A DNA stretch of 64,000 bases from Blastococcus sp. KM273128 (GTDB taxonomy: Bacteria; Actinomycetota; Actinomycetes; Mycobacteriales; Geodermatophilaceae), in the NCBI RefSeq assembly GCF_021698975.1, contig NZ_SSXA01000005.1, positions 18,245 through 82,244 on the forward strand, written 5' to 3'. The notes under the pieces are model-generated. The model searched no databases and was not told the origin of the DNA. It saw only the letters and a list, made by a program, of their open reading frames with translations. Positions 18,170 to 25,966 of the stretch are shown one piece after another. A program made the position numbers and the translations under genes. Each line of letters opens with the position of its first letter. The first letter of the stretch is position 1.

Positions 18170-18919
18170 CTACCCCCAGCGGGTGCGGGCGGAGAGGGCG
18201 GCGAGCGCGGCCGCACCGGCCGTGGAGGTGCGCAGCACCTCGGGGCCCAGCCGGACCGCCTCGGCCCCGGCCGCGCGGAACGCGACCACCTCGCCGTCGG
18301 AGAGCCCGCCCTCCGGGCCGACGACGACCACCACGGTCCCCGACGCGGGCACCGCCAGGCCGGCCAGCGGCCGCCGGGCCTGCTCGTGCAGGACGACGGC
18401 GAGGTCGGCCTCGGCGAGCATGCCGGCGACCTCGCGGGTGCTCATGGGCTCGGTGACCTCGGGCAGCCGCGGCCGGCGGGACTGCTTGCTCGCCGCCCGG
18501 GCCGCCGCCCGCCACTTGGCGACGCCCTTGCCGACCCGGTCGTCGCGCCAGCGGGTCACGCAGCGGGCGGCCTGCCACGGCACGATCCGGTCGACGCCGA
18601 GCTCGGTGGCCAGGTCCACCGCGAGCGGGCCCCGGTCCCCCTTGGGCAGCGCCTGGACGAGCACGAACTCCGGATCGGGCGCGGGCACCTCGAACCGGTC
18701 CCGGACGGCGACGCGCAGGCCCGCGGGCCCCGCGTCGACGACCTCACCCGCGGCGACCGCCCCGGCGCCGTCCCCCACGCGCACCCGCTCGCCGGGTTGC
18801 AGCCGCAGCACGTCGACGGCGTGCCGGCCCTCCTGTCCCGCGACGAGGAGCTCCTCGCCGTCGGGCAGCTCGTCGAGCAGGAACAGCGGGGCGCCGTCGA
18901 GCTCGGGGGCCTCGGTCAC
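18170..18919 (-). CDS. rsmE: 16S rRNA (uracil-1498-N3)-methyltransferase RsmE
   Basis: RsmE methylates U1498 in the decoding region of 16S rRNA using SAM. The 249-residue protein has an N-terminal PUA-like part (HAVDVLRLQPGERVRVGDG) and a SPOUT knot domain. The knot shows LVQALPKGDRG, VVVVGPEGGLSDGEV and VRLGPEVLRTSTAGAAAL, the last two forming the SAM-binding knot. It follows dnaJ on the same strand with a 3-bp gap and ends in TAG. Confidence 0.95.
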   Translation of the reverse strand: MTEAPELDGAPLFLLDELPDGEELLVAGQEGRHAVDVLRLQPGERVRVGDGAGAVAAGEVVDAGPAGLRVAVRDRFEVPAPDPEFVLVQALPKGDRGPLAVDLATELGVDRIVPWQAARCVTRWRDDRVGKGVAKWRAAARAASKQSRRPRLPEVTEPMSTREVAGMLAEADLAVVLHEQARRPLAGLAVPASGTVVVVVGPEGGLSDGEVVAFRAAGAEAVRLGPEVLRTSTAGAAALAALSARTRWG

Positions 18920-18922
18920 CGG

Positions 18923-20053
18923 TCAGCGCCCGTGGAACGCATCGCGGACCCGGGAGAACAGGCCGCCCTGCGCCTCGCGGTCGGCGCCGGGCTGGTCCTC
19001 GCCCCGCAGCGCGGCCAGCTCGCGCAGCAGCTTCTCCTGCTCGCCGTCGAGCCGGGTCGGCGTCTGCACCTCGACGTGCACCAGCAGGTCCCCGCGGCCC
19101 GTGGCCCGCAGCCGCGGCGCCCCGTGCGCGCGCAGGGTGAGCACGCTGCCCGACTGGGTGCCCGGGCGGATGTCGAGCTCCTCCTCGCCGTCGAGCGTCT
19201 TGAGGTTGAGCGTCGTGCCCAGCGCCGCGGCAGTCATCGGCAGGGTGACCCGGCAGTGCAGGTCCTCGCCGTCGCGGGTGAACACCTCGTGCGGGCGCTC
19301 GTGCACCTCCACGTACAGGTCGCCGGCCGGCCCGCCGCCGGGGCCGACCTCGCCCTGGCCGGTGAGCCGGATGCGCATCCCGTCCTCCACGCCGGCCGGC
19401 ACCTTGACCGACAGGGTGCGGCGGGCCCGCACGCGACCGTCGCCGCCGCACTTCGGGCACGGCTGCGGGATGACCTGGCCGGTGCCCGAGCAGGTCGGGC
19501 AGGGGCGGCTGGACACGACCTGGCCGAGGAAGCCGCGCTGCACGCTCTGCACCTCGCCGCGCCCGGAGCAGGTGCCGCAGGTCGCCGGGTGGGTGCCGGG
19601 CGCGGTGCCGGCCCCGGTGCAGGCGTCGCAGAGGACGGCGGTGTCGACGGTGAGGTCCTTGGTGGTGCCGAAGACGCTCTCGTCGAGCTCCAGCTCCACC
19701 GGGATGAGCGCGTCCCGCCCGGCCCGCGTGCGGCTGCGCGGCCCGCGGGTGGCCGCCCCGCCGAAGAAGGCGTCCATGATGTCGCCCAGGCCGCCGAAGC
19801 CGGCGCCGCCGAAGCCACCGGCACCCCCCGCCCCCGCGTCGAAGGGGTCACCGCCGAGGTCGACGATCCGGCGCTTCTCCGGGTCGGTCAGCGCCTCGTA
19901 GGCGCGGGTGACCTCCTGGAAGCGCTCCTTGGCCTCCGGATCGGGGTTGACGTCGGGGTGGAGGTCGCGGGCCAGCCGCCGGTAGGCGCGCTTGATGTCC
20001 TGGTCGGTCGCGCCCTGGGCGAGGCCCAGCACGCCGTAGTAGTCGGTCGCCAT
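18923..20053 (-). CDS. dnaJ: Chaperone DnaJ (DnaJ2 type)
   Basis: The J-domain (1-70) includes HPD at about 32-34; a Gly/Phe-rich linker follows. The zinc domain has four CxxCxGxG motifs ([32 protein letters not shown]), and two C-terminal substrate domains complete 376 residues. It stimulates DnaK ATPase. Pairing with hrcA upstream identifies it as the HrcA-linked DnaJ2 copy of actinobacteria. It is probably controlled by the CIRCE element at 21176. Confidence 0.96.
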   Translation of the reverse strand: MATDYYGVLGLAQGATDQDIKRAYRRLARDLHPDVNPDPEAKERFQEVTRAYEALTDPEKRRIVDLGGDPFDAGAGGAGGFGGAGFGGLGDIMDAFFGGAATRGPRSRTRAGRDALIPVELELDESVFGTTKDLTVDTAVLCDACTGAGTAPGTHPATCGTCSGRGEVQSVQRGFLGQVVSSRPCPTCSGTGQVIPQPCPKCGGDGRVRARRTLSVKVPAGVEDGMRIRLTGQGEVGPGGGPAGDLYVEVHERPHEVFTRDGEDLHCRVTLPMTAAALGTTLNLKTLDGEEELDIRPGTQSGSVLTLRAHGAPRLRATGRGDLLVHVEVQTPTRLDGEQEKLLRELAALRGEDQPGADREAQGGLFSRVRDAFHGR

Positions 20054-20069
20054 CGAAGGTGTCTCGTCC

Positions 20070-21092
20070 TCAGCTCTCGGCCAGCAGGTGGCCGACGTAG
20101 CGGGCCACGGCTCGCACCGCGGCCATGTTCCCTGGGTAGTCCATGCGCGTCGGCCCCACGACGCCGAGGCCGCCGAGCGCCCGGTCGCCGGAGCCGTACC
20201 CGACGGTGACCAGCGAGGCCCCCGTCAGCGCCTCGTGCGCGTTCTCCTCGCCGATGCGGACCAGCACGGTGCCGGCGTCGACCTCGCTCATCAGGCGCAG
20301 GACGACGACCTGCTCCTCGAGCGCCTCCAGCAGCGGCCGCAGCGTGCCGGAGAAGTCGGTGCCGCCGCCACGGGCGAGGTTCGCCGTCCCGCCGATGACC
20401 AGCCGGTCCTCGCTCGGCTCGACGAGGGTCTCGACGAGCGTGGCGCTGACGGCGGCGACCAGCCCCCGCAGGTGCAGCGGCGCCGTCTCCAGCAGGACGG
20501 GCACCTTGTCGCCGGCCTCGGCGAGCTTCACCCCGGCGAACGCGGCGTTCAGCAGCGCCCGCAGCTCGGGGACGGCGGTGGCGTCGACGTCGGGCGGGCA
20601 GTCGACGACCCGCTGCTCCACCCGCCCGGTGTCGGTGATCAGCACCAGCAGCAGCCGGCCGACCGCCACCTGCACGACCTCGAGGTGACGGACGGCGCTG
20701 CGCGACAGCGCCGGGTACTGGACGACCGCCACCTGGCGGGTCAGCTGGGCGAGCAGCCGCACGGTGCGGCCGAGCACGTCGTGCAGGTCGACGGCGCCGT
20801 CGAGGAAGCGCTCGATCGCCCGGCGCTCCGCGGCCGACAGCGGCTTCACCGCCGAGAGCCGGTCGACGAAGAGCCGGTAGCCCTTGTCGGTGGGCACCCG
20901 GCCGGCGCTGGTGTGCGGCTGGGTGATGTAGCCCTGCTCCTCCAGCACCGCCATGTCGTTGCGGATCGTCGCCGGCGAGACGCCGAGGTCGTGCCGCTCG
21001 GCGAGGGCCTTGCTGCCCACCGGGTCGTTGGTGGAGACGAAGTCCTGGACGATGGCCCGGAGGACCTCCAGGCGGCGTTCGTCGTGCGCCAC
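20070..21092 (-). CDS. hrcA: Heat-inducible transcriptional repressor HrcA
   Basis: HrcA binds CIRCE operators and represses chaperone genes. The N-terminal winged helix ([57 protein letters not shown]) is complete, and the dimerisation domain ends [13 protein letters not shown]. The GTG at 21092 has GGGGAGG about 7 nt upstream. At 340 residues it is full length. dnaJ and rsmE follow in the same operon. Confidence 0.96.
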   Translation of the reverse strand: MAHDERRLEVLRAIVQDFVSTNDPVGSKALAERHDLGVSPATIRNDMAVLEEQGYITQPHTSAGRVPTDKGYRLFVDRLSAVKPLSAAERRAIERFLDGAVDLHDVLGRTVRLLAQLTRQVAVVQYPALSRSAVRHLEVVQVAVGRLLLVLITDTGRVEQRVVDCPPDVDATAVPELRALLNAAFAGVKLAEAGDKVPVLLETAPLHLRGLVAAVSATLVETLVEPSEDRLVIGGTANLARGGGTDFSGTLRPLLEALEEQVVVLRLMSEVDAGTVLVRIGEENAHEALTGASLVTVGYGSGDRALGGLGVVGPTRMDYPGNMAAVRAVARYVGHLLAES

Positions 21093-21175
21093 GGTGACAC
21101 CTCCCCGTACCGGTCGACGTGCCGTGCCGCACCACCGGGGCGCGGGACCACCACCGGTCCCGGGCCACGCCCGGC

Positions 21176-21202
21176 CTGGCACTCGCACGGACAGAGTGCC
21201 AG
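21176..21202 (-). promoter_or_regulatory. CIRCE operator of the hrcA-dnaJ operon
   Basis: CTGGCACTC, nine bases, then GAGTGCCAG is a perfect inverted repeat matching the CIRCE consensus (TTAGCACTC-N9-GAGTGCTAA). Complementarity extends to 12 bp per arm (21173-21205). It lies 84 bp upstream of hrcA, so HrcA autoregulation is expected. Confidence 0.93.
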
Positions 21203-21293
21203 GCCAGCATACGCCTAGGACGTCGTCCCCCACCGGCGCTCGCGGGCCCGCGGAGGGACCGGCCGGAGCGGGGCGCGGTCCGGTGCCGGCGGC

Positions 21294-21299
21294 TAGGCT
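21294..21299 (+). promoter_or_regulatory. Candidate -10 hexamer for the gene at 21349
   Basis: TAGGCT would start transcription near 21306, which excludes the GTG at 21304 as start and leaves GGGAGG (21335-21340) inside the leader. Confidence 0.4.
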
Positions 21300-21348
21300 G
21301 GGGGTGGTCGGTGCCCCTGGCCGGGGCGGAGAGCGGGAGGTCGGTCCC

Positions 21349-21726
21349 CTGATCTTCAAAGGCGTGCGCAACGGCCGCCCCTATCCCGACCACGGGCTCT
21401 CCCCACGCGACTGGGCGATGATCCCGCCGCGCCAGGTCCGGCTGGACACGCTGACCACCACCAAGCGCGAACTGGCCCTGGACGCGCTGCTCGCCGACGA
21501 CTCGACCTTCTACGGCGACCTCTTCCCGCACGCGGTGCAGTGGCACGGCGAGCTCTACCTGGAGGACGGGCTGCACCGGGCGCTGCGCGCGGCGCTGCAG
21601 CAGCGCAACGTCATCCACGTGCGTGTGCTGGACCTGGACGCGCTCGCCCCGGTGCGGGCACCCGAGGGCCCGAGCACCGCCTCCCTGCCCGCGCAGCCCC
21701 CGGTCCCCGGCCCGCGCGGCCGCTGA
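21349..21726 (+). CDS. Conserved actinobacterial protein with a ParB/sulfiredoxin-like DGxHR motif
   Basis: The 125-residue product contains [53 protein letters not shown] and [18 protein letters not shown]. The DGLHRA segment resembles the phosphate-binding DGxHR loop of ParB/sulfiredoxin-fold proteins; I do not know its function. The start is unusual: CTG at 21349 is the only codon at proper distance (8 nt) from GGGAGG, while GTG 21304 lies at the predicted transcription start. The C-terminus is Pro-rich. It stands alone between hrcA and the response-regulator gene. Confidence 0.65.
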   Translation: MIFKGVRNGRPYPDHGLSPRDWAMIPPRQVRLDTLTTTKRELALDALLADDSTFYGDLFPHAVQWHGELYLEDGLHRALRAALQQRNVIHVRVLDLDALAPVRAPEGPSTASLPAQPPVPGPRGR

Positions 21727-21729
21727 CGG

Positions 21730-22335
21730 CTACAGCCAGCCCTTCTCCTCCGCGACGCGGGCCGCCTCCACCCGGGTGCGGGCGCCGGTCTTGCCGATCG
21801 CCGAGGAGAGGTAGTTGCGCACCGTCCCCTCGGAGAGGAACAGCCGGCCCGCGATGTCGGCCACGGTCGCGCCGTCGGCCGCGGCCCGCAGCACGTCCGC
21901 CTCCCGCGACGACAGCGGCGTCGCGCCGATCGCCAGCGCGGCGGCGGCGAGGTCGCGGTCGATGATCCGCTCCCCCGCCATGACGGCCCGGATGCCCTGG
22001 GCGAGCTCGCTCACCGGGGCGTCCTTGACCAGGAACCCGGCGGCGCCGACCTCCATGGCCCGGCGCAGGAAGCCCGGCCGCCCGAAGGTGGTGAGGATGA
22101 CCGCGCGGCACCCGGGCAGCGCCGTGGCGAGCTCCCGGGCCGCGGTCAGGCCGTCGGCACCGGGCATCTCGATGTCCAGCAGCGCCACGTCGGGACGGTG
22201 CTCGACGGCGGCCGCCACCACGGCGTCCCCCCGCCCCACCTCGGCCACCACCTCGATGTCGTCCTCGAGCTCCAGCAGCGCCCGCAACGCCCCGCGGACC
22301 ATCGTCTGGTCCTCGGCGATGAGCACCCGGATCAC
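21730..22335 (-). CDS. NarL/LuxR-family response regulator
   Basis: The 201-residue protein has a receiver domain (VLIAEDQTMVRGALRALLEL, phospho-acceptor Asp in DVALLDIEMPG, conserved Lys in FLVKDAP) and a C-terminal LuxR helix-turn-helix (LSSREADVLRAAADGATVAD, LFLSEGTVRNYLSSAIGKTG). The GTG at 22335 overlaps the kinase stop by 4 bp. It should be phosphorylated by the kinase at 22332 and, by analogy with DesR/LiaR-type systems, control the adjacent ABC-2 exporter. It ends in TAG. Confidence 0.93.
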   Translation of the reverse strand: MIRVLIAEDQTMVRGALRALLELEDDIEVVAEVGRGDAVVAAAVEHRPDVALLDIEMPGADGLTAARELATALPGCRAVILTTFGRPGFLRRAMEVGAAGFLVKDAPVSELAQGIRAVMAGERIIDRDLAAAALAIGATPLSSREADVLRAAADGATVADIAGRLFLSEGTVRNYLSSAIGKTGARTRVEAARVAEEKGWL

Positions 22336-23453
22336 GACGCCGTCACCGGCGAAGCGGCGACCGGGCTGGTCAGCGGCACCGACGCGGTGAGCCGGAAGCC
22401 GGAACCGGCGTCCGCGCCGTGGTCCAGCCGGCCCCCCACCGCGGCGAGACGCTCGGCGAGCCCGCACAGCCCGGCGCCGGCCGGGGCGTCCCCGCCGCGA
22501 CCGTCGTCGGCGACGGTCAGCTCGACGGCGTCGTCGCCGGTCCGCAGGGTCACCGTCACCGACCGCGCCCCGCTGTGCCGCAGCACGTTGGTGGTCGCCT
22601 CGCGCACGACCCAGCCGAGCACGGCGTCGACCGGCCCGGGCAGCGACCGCCCGGGCGCCGGCGCCCGGAGCGCGATGCCGGCCGCCGACAGCGCGGACCG
22701 CGCCTCGGCCAGCGCCTGGGCGAGGTTCACCTGGCGGTAGCCGCTGACCGCGTCGCGCACCTCGGCGAGCGCCCGCCGCGCCGCGGCCTCGACGTCGGCC
22801 ATCTCCTGGCGGGCTCGGGCGGGGTCGCGCTCGGCGAGCCGGCCGGCCAGCTCGCTCTTGAGCGCGATCAGGGACAGGCTGTGCCCGAGCAGGTCGTGCA
22901 GGTCGCGGGCGAAGCGCAGCCGCTCCTCGGCCACGGCGTTGCGCGCCAGCTCCTCCCGGGCCTCCACCAGCTCGTTGTTCACCGAGATCAGCTGCCGCAT
23001 GCCGCGGAGCGCGAACGCGGTGAGCACGCACATCACCGGCAGGATGAAGACCTCGCCGAGGACGCCGTGCGCGGCCAGCACCCCGGCGCAGACGGCGCCG
23101 GCCCCGAGGACCGCCGGCCAGACCCACCGCTGCGGCAGGGCCACCGAGGCCGCGGCGGAGACGTAGATCATCAACCCGGCCCAGGCGGGGCCCAGCCAGA
23201 CCGCCAGCCCGACACCGATGACGGCGACGACCGCCAGCGGCACCCGGGGCCAGTCGCGGCGCTCGCCGAAGGCGTCCCCGAAGATGCCGAGGTAGACGAC
23301 GGTGAAGGCGACCAGCCCCGCGGCCGCCACGAGCTGCACCGGCAGCGGCCTCGGCGTGCTGACCAGGTCGGCGACCGGGAAGACCTGGAACAGCAGCCAG
23401 GGCACGGCCCAGCCCAGGCGCTGCCAGCGGTTCGGGAGACCCACGGGGCGCAC
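22332..23453 (-). CDS. Sensor histidine kinase (HisKA_3 type)
   Basis: The 373-residue kinase has several N-terminal membrane helices (about 15-155, for example LVAAAGLVAFTVVYLGIF). The HisKA_3 dimerisation helix is ERLRFARDLHDLLGHSLSLI with the phosphorylated His, and a HATPase domain (REATTNVLRHSGARSVTV, VADDGRGG, GLAERLAAVGGRL) follows. The membrane region lacks a long external sensing loop, as in intramembrane-sensing DesK/LiaS-like kinases. The GTG at 23453 lies 12 bp after the permease stop. It is in one unit with the exporter and regulator genes. Confidence 0.93.
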   Translation of the reverse strand: MRPVGLPNRWQRLGWAVPWLLFQVFPVADLVSTPRPLPVQLVAAAGLVAFTVVYLGIFGDAFGERRDWPRVPLAVVAVIGVGLAVWLGPAWAGLMIYVSAAASVALPQRWVWPAVLGAGAVCAGVLAAHGVLGEVFILPVMCVLTAFALRGMRQLISVNNELVEAREELARNAVAEERLRFARDLHDLLGHSLSLIALKSELAGRLAERDPARARQEMADVEAAARRALAEVRDAVSGYRQVNLAQALAEARSALSAAGIALRAPAPGRSLPGPVDAVLGWVVREATTNVLRHSGARSVTVTLRTGDDAVELTVADDGRGGDAPAGAGLCGLAERLAAVGGRLDHGADAGSGFRLTASVPLTSPVAASPVTAS

Positions 23454-23464
23454 GGTAACCGGGC

Positions 23465-24211
23465 TCAGCCCGCGACCGCGTGCAGCGGCCGCTCCCGGGC
23501 GACGGAGACCGCGATCAGCCCGAAGGCGGCGGTGAAGCCGGCCATCGCCAGGACCGCCCCCGCCGCGGGCCAGCCCCCGGCCGCCACGCCGCGGCCCAGC
23601 TCGGCGTACCAGTAGGACGGCAGCGTGTAGGCCAGCCCGCGCATCGCCTCGGGCAGAATCTCCACGGGCCACCACAGCCCGCCGAGGGCCGCCAGCACGA
23701 CGCCCAGGATGCCGATCGCACCTCCGGCGGCCTTCTCGTCCAGCGCCAGCCCGACCAGCAGCCCCAGCGCCACGAACGCCGCCGACCCGGCCCAGAGCAC
23801 CGCCAGCAGCGCCAGCCAGGTGCCGGCGGGCAGCTGCACCCCGTTGACGAACCGCCCGACGAACGCGACCACCAGCAGGCTCGGCAGCGCCAGCAGCACC
23901 CCGACGACGACGTCGACGGCGAACACCTGCGTCTGCGGCACGGGCGTGACGCGGAGCTGGCGCAGCCACCCCGAGGCGCGGTCGAACGAGATGCGGATGG
24001 TCGCGCCCAGGGAGGCGCCGATGGCTCCGTACGCCATCATCGAGACCATGATCGACGCCGAGACCTCCTGACGCTCGGCCACCCCCGGCATCTGCCCGCC
24101 GATGATCTTCGTCAGGAAGATCGTGAACAGCGCCGGCAGCAGCACGGTGAAGAAGACGAACTGCTTGTTGCGCGCCACCCGGCGCAGCTGGAAGGCGAAG
24201 AGCGGGTTCAC
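23465..24211 (-). CDS. ABC-2 type exporter permease
   Basis: The 248-residue protein has about six membrane segments, starting with the basic-hydrophobic MNPLFAFQLRRVARNKQFVF and FTVLLPALFTIFLTKIIGG typical of ABC-2 drug/lipid exporters. Its start overlaps the ATPase stop by 4 bp. Together with the ATPase and the two-component pair it resembles antibiotic- or membrane-stress-responsive export modules. The substrate is not evident. Confidence 0.9.
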   Translation of the reverse strand: MNPLFAFQLRRVARNKQFVFFTVLLPALFTIFLTKIIGGQMPGVAERQEVSASIMVSMMAYGAIGASLGATIRISFDRASGWLRQLRVTPVPQTQVFAVDVVVGVLLALPSLLVVAFVGRFVNGVQLPAGTWLALLAVLWAGSAAFVALGLLVGLALDEKAAGGAIGILGVVLAALGGLWWPVEILPEAMRGLAYTLPSYWYAELGRGVAAGGWPAAGAVLAMAGFTAAFGLIAVSVARERPLHAVAG

Positions 24212-25131
24212 CGGGTCGCTCCGATCGTGGTCTGCCGGCGGGCGGGGAGGAGGGAGAGGACGGCGTCCTCGAGGGAGGCGCCGCGCACCTCGAGGTCGGG
24301 CAGCCCGCCGTCGGCGAGCAGGGCGCGCAGGGTGGCGTCGGCATCCGTCGTCGCCAACCGGACGGTGCCGCCCTGCCAGGTCACCGCCGTGACGCCCGGG
24401 ACGCCCTCGAACCGCTGCCCGGGGGCGGCGGTGAAGGAGACGGTGCGCCCGCCGACGCCGGACTTGATCTCGGCCGCGGTCCCGTCGGCGACGACGCGGC
24501 CACCGGCCACGACCACCACCCGGTCGGCGACGGCGTCGGCCTCGTCGAGGTGGTGGGTGGCGAAGACGACGGTGTGCCCGCGCCCGGCCAGGCCGCGCAT
24601 CGTCGTCCAGAAGGCGCGGCGGGCCTCGACGTCCATGGCGGAGGTCGGCTCGTCCAGGAGCAGCAGCGGCGGGGCGCCGACGAGCGCCAGCGCCAGCAGC
24701 ACGCGCTGGCGCTGCCCGCCGGAGAGCGCCTCCACCGGCCGGTCGAGCAGGCCGTCGATGCCCGCGGTGGTGACCAGGTCGGCCTGCGGCCAGGTGCCCT
24801 CCCCCGCGGCCCGCCCGAAGCTCCGCCGGACCAGGTCCAGCACCTCGCCGACGCGGGTCTCCGTGGGCAGGCCGCCGTGCTGCAGCATCGCGCCGATGCT
24901 CCCGGCGCGGACCGCGTCCCGTGGGGTGCGGCCGAGCACGCGCACCTCCCCGGCCGAGGGGTTGAGCAGGCCGAGGACGGCGTTCACCGTCGTCGACTTG
25001 CCGGCTCCGTTCGGCCCGAGCAGGGCGACGGTCTGGCCGCGCGGGATGGTGAGGTCGAGGGAGTCGACGGCGACCGCGTCGCCGTAGCGGACGGTGAGCC
25101 CGCGGATCTCGAGGGCGGGTGCGGGAGGCAT
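24208..25131 (-). CDS. ABC exporter ATPase
   Basis: This DrrA/CcmA-like ATPase has Walker A GPNGAGKST, signature LSGGQRQRVLLALAL, Walker B LLLLDEPTSAMD and a C-terminal extension (about 220-307) of the type found in drug exporters. The ATG at 25131 directly precedes the first conserved strand (LEIRGLTVRYGD), giving 307 residues; an in-frame start at 25197 would add a poorly conserved stretch. It is the first gene of the exporter/two-component unit. Confidence 0.92.
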   Translation of the reverse strand: MPPAPALEIRGLTVRYGDAVAVDSLDLTIPRGQTVALLGPNGAGKSTTVNAVLGLLNPSAGEVRVLGRTPRDAVRAGSIGAMLQHGGLPTETRVGEVLDLVRRSFGRAAGEGTWPQADLVTTAGIDGLLDRPVEALSGGQRQRVLLALALVGAPPLLLLDEPTSAMDVEARRAFWTTMRGLAGRGHTVVFATHHLDEADAVADRVVVVAGGRVVADGTAAEIKSGVGGRTVSFTAAPGQRFEGVPGVTAVTWQGGTVRLATTDADATLRALLADGGLPDLEVRGASLEDAVLSLLPARRQTTIGATR

Positions 25132-25229
25132 GGGACGAGCCTGCCGCGCGGGCGGGCGGCCGGAGTAGTGCCGGACGTCGCCGGCCGCGTCTGACATCCG
25201 TCAGGTGCGGCCGGCGACGACGACGAGGC

Positions 25230-25544
25230 TCAGGCGGCGGCGGTGCAGGCGACGCAGGTGCGCGCGAACGGGCGCAGCTCCAGCCGCTCCTCGGGGATGG
25301 CGGTGCCGCACCCGGTGCAGCGGCCGTAGGTGCCCTCGTCGATGCGGGCGAGCGCGGCGTCGATCTCCTCGATGGTGCGCTGCAGGTCGGCGCTGCGGCG
25401 CTGGGCGACCGGGTCGGGCACCGAGGTGGCGCACTCGACGAGCGCCTCCTCGCGCTGCTGGACGGCCTCGGCGCGCTGGCCCTCCAGGAGGAGGCGGAAG
25501 CGGTCGGCCGGGGCGGCGGTCGGGCTGTCGATGCTGGCGGACAT
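25230..25544 (-). CDS. TraR/DksA-type C4 zinc-finger protein
   Basis: The 104-residue protein has an N-terminal coiled coil (about 14-70, FRLLLEGQRAEAVQQREEAL and RSADLQRTIEEIDAALARID). The zinc finger YGRCTGCGTAIPEERLELRP is followed by TCVAC. DksA relatives reach into the RNA polymerase secondary channel; actinobacterial ones often lack the DxxDxA coiled-coil tip, as this seems to. A strong AAGGAGA site lies 8 nt before the ATG. It is the first gene after a 420-bp gene-free region. Confidence 0.9.
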   Translation of the reverse strand: MSASIDSPTAAPADRFRLLLEGQRAEAVQQREEALVECATSVPDPVAQRRSADLQRTIEEIDAALARIDEGTYGRCTGCGTAIPEERLELRPFARTCVACTAAA

Positions 25545-25754
25545 GCGTGGATCTCCTTCGAGGGGAACGCAGGATGACGCGGTCACCGGTCGGTGGCGCG
25601 TCGGGGCTGGTGGTCGTGACCCGGCGGGCGGGTCAGGAGCGACGCGGCGGGGCGCGGTCCTGGCTGCGGCGCAGGACGTCGAGGCCCCGGAGGCCACGGG
25701 CGCGGCGGTTCATCGCGAGAGCGAGCCGGGCGCCGCCGGTCAGGGTGAAGGGCG

Positions 25755-25810
25755 GGTGCACGGAGGGGTGCGCTGCTGGTGCGGACACCGACGCCCCCCT
25801 CCGTGCCACC
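25755..25810 (-). repeat. Long imperfect hairpin upstream of the DksA-like gene
   Basis: Outer arms GGTGCACGGAGGGG and CCCCTCCGTGCCACC pair with one bulge. Inside, GCG/CGC and GGTG-CGGA-CACC continue the fold. The arms share the core GCACGGAGG with the repeat at 9622, but the GG-A/T-CC end design is missing, so membership of that family is uncertain. Confidence 0.55.
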
Positions 25811-25912
25811 CGGCCTCGTTGCCGGAACGGGCACCATAACCGACGATCGCGTCTCGCATAGCACCCTTTCGGGTGACCGGTTCCCCGGCAGCCGCCATCG
25901 GCCCTGTCCCGA

Positions 25913-25966
25913 GGCCCCGTCCCGAGGCTCGTCCCGAGCCTGCGAGGGATGAGGAGGACGGGGTCC
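25913..25966 (-). repeat. 54-bp hairpin repeat, copy 2
   Basis: On the minus strand it runs GGACCCCGTCC to GGACGGGGCC, with inner stem CTCATCCC / GGGACGAG (one wobble) and the loop TCGCAGGCTC, identical to the loop of copy 1. Compared with copy 1, the inner stem changes on both sides and pairing is kept. It ends directly at the hemW stop codon. Confidence 0.8.

Larger units (their letters stand above)
25545..25966. other. Gene-free region with stacked hairpins and a repeat
   Basis: No convincing gene is present in 422 bp. It contains a 56-nt hairpin (25755-25810), a 5-bp stem CCGGC/GCCGG (25810-25825), a GAAA-tetraloop stem CACCC/GGGTG on the minus strand (25862-25875) and a 54-bp repeat (25913-25966). 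A TATGGT hexamer around 25833-25838 on the minus strand is a possible -10. It could be the leader of the gene at 25230. Confidence 0.5.

Noticed and set aside
25796..25812. GGGTGGCACGGAGG on the minus strand resembling a T-box antiterminator
   Set aside because: It lacks the ACCGCG part of the consensus, no specifier loop is visible and the downstream gene is not a synthetase or amino-acid gene.
25740..25860. A 39-codon frame on the minus strand as leader peptide of the DksA-like gene
   Set aside because: No ribosome-binding site, no run of a regulatory amino acid, and it reads through the long hairpin; better explained as structured non-coding DNA.
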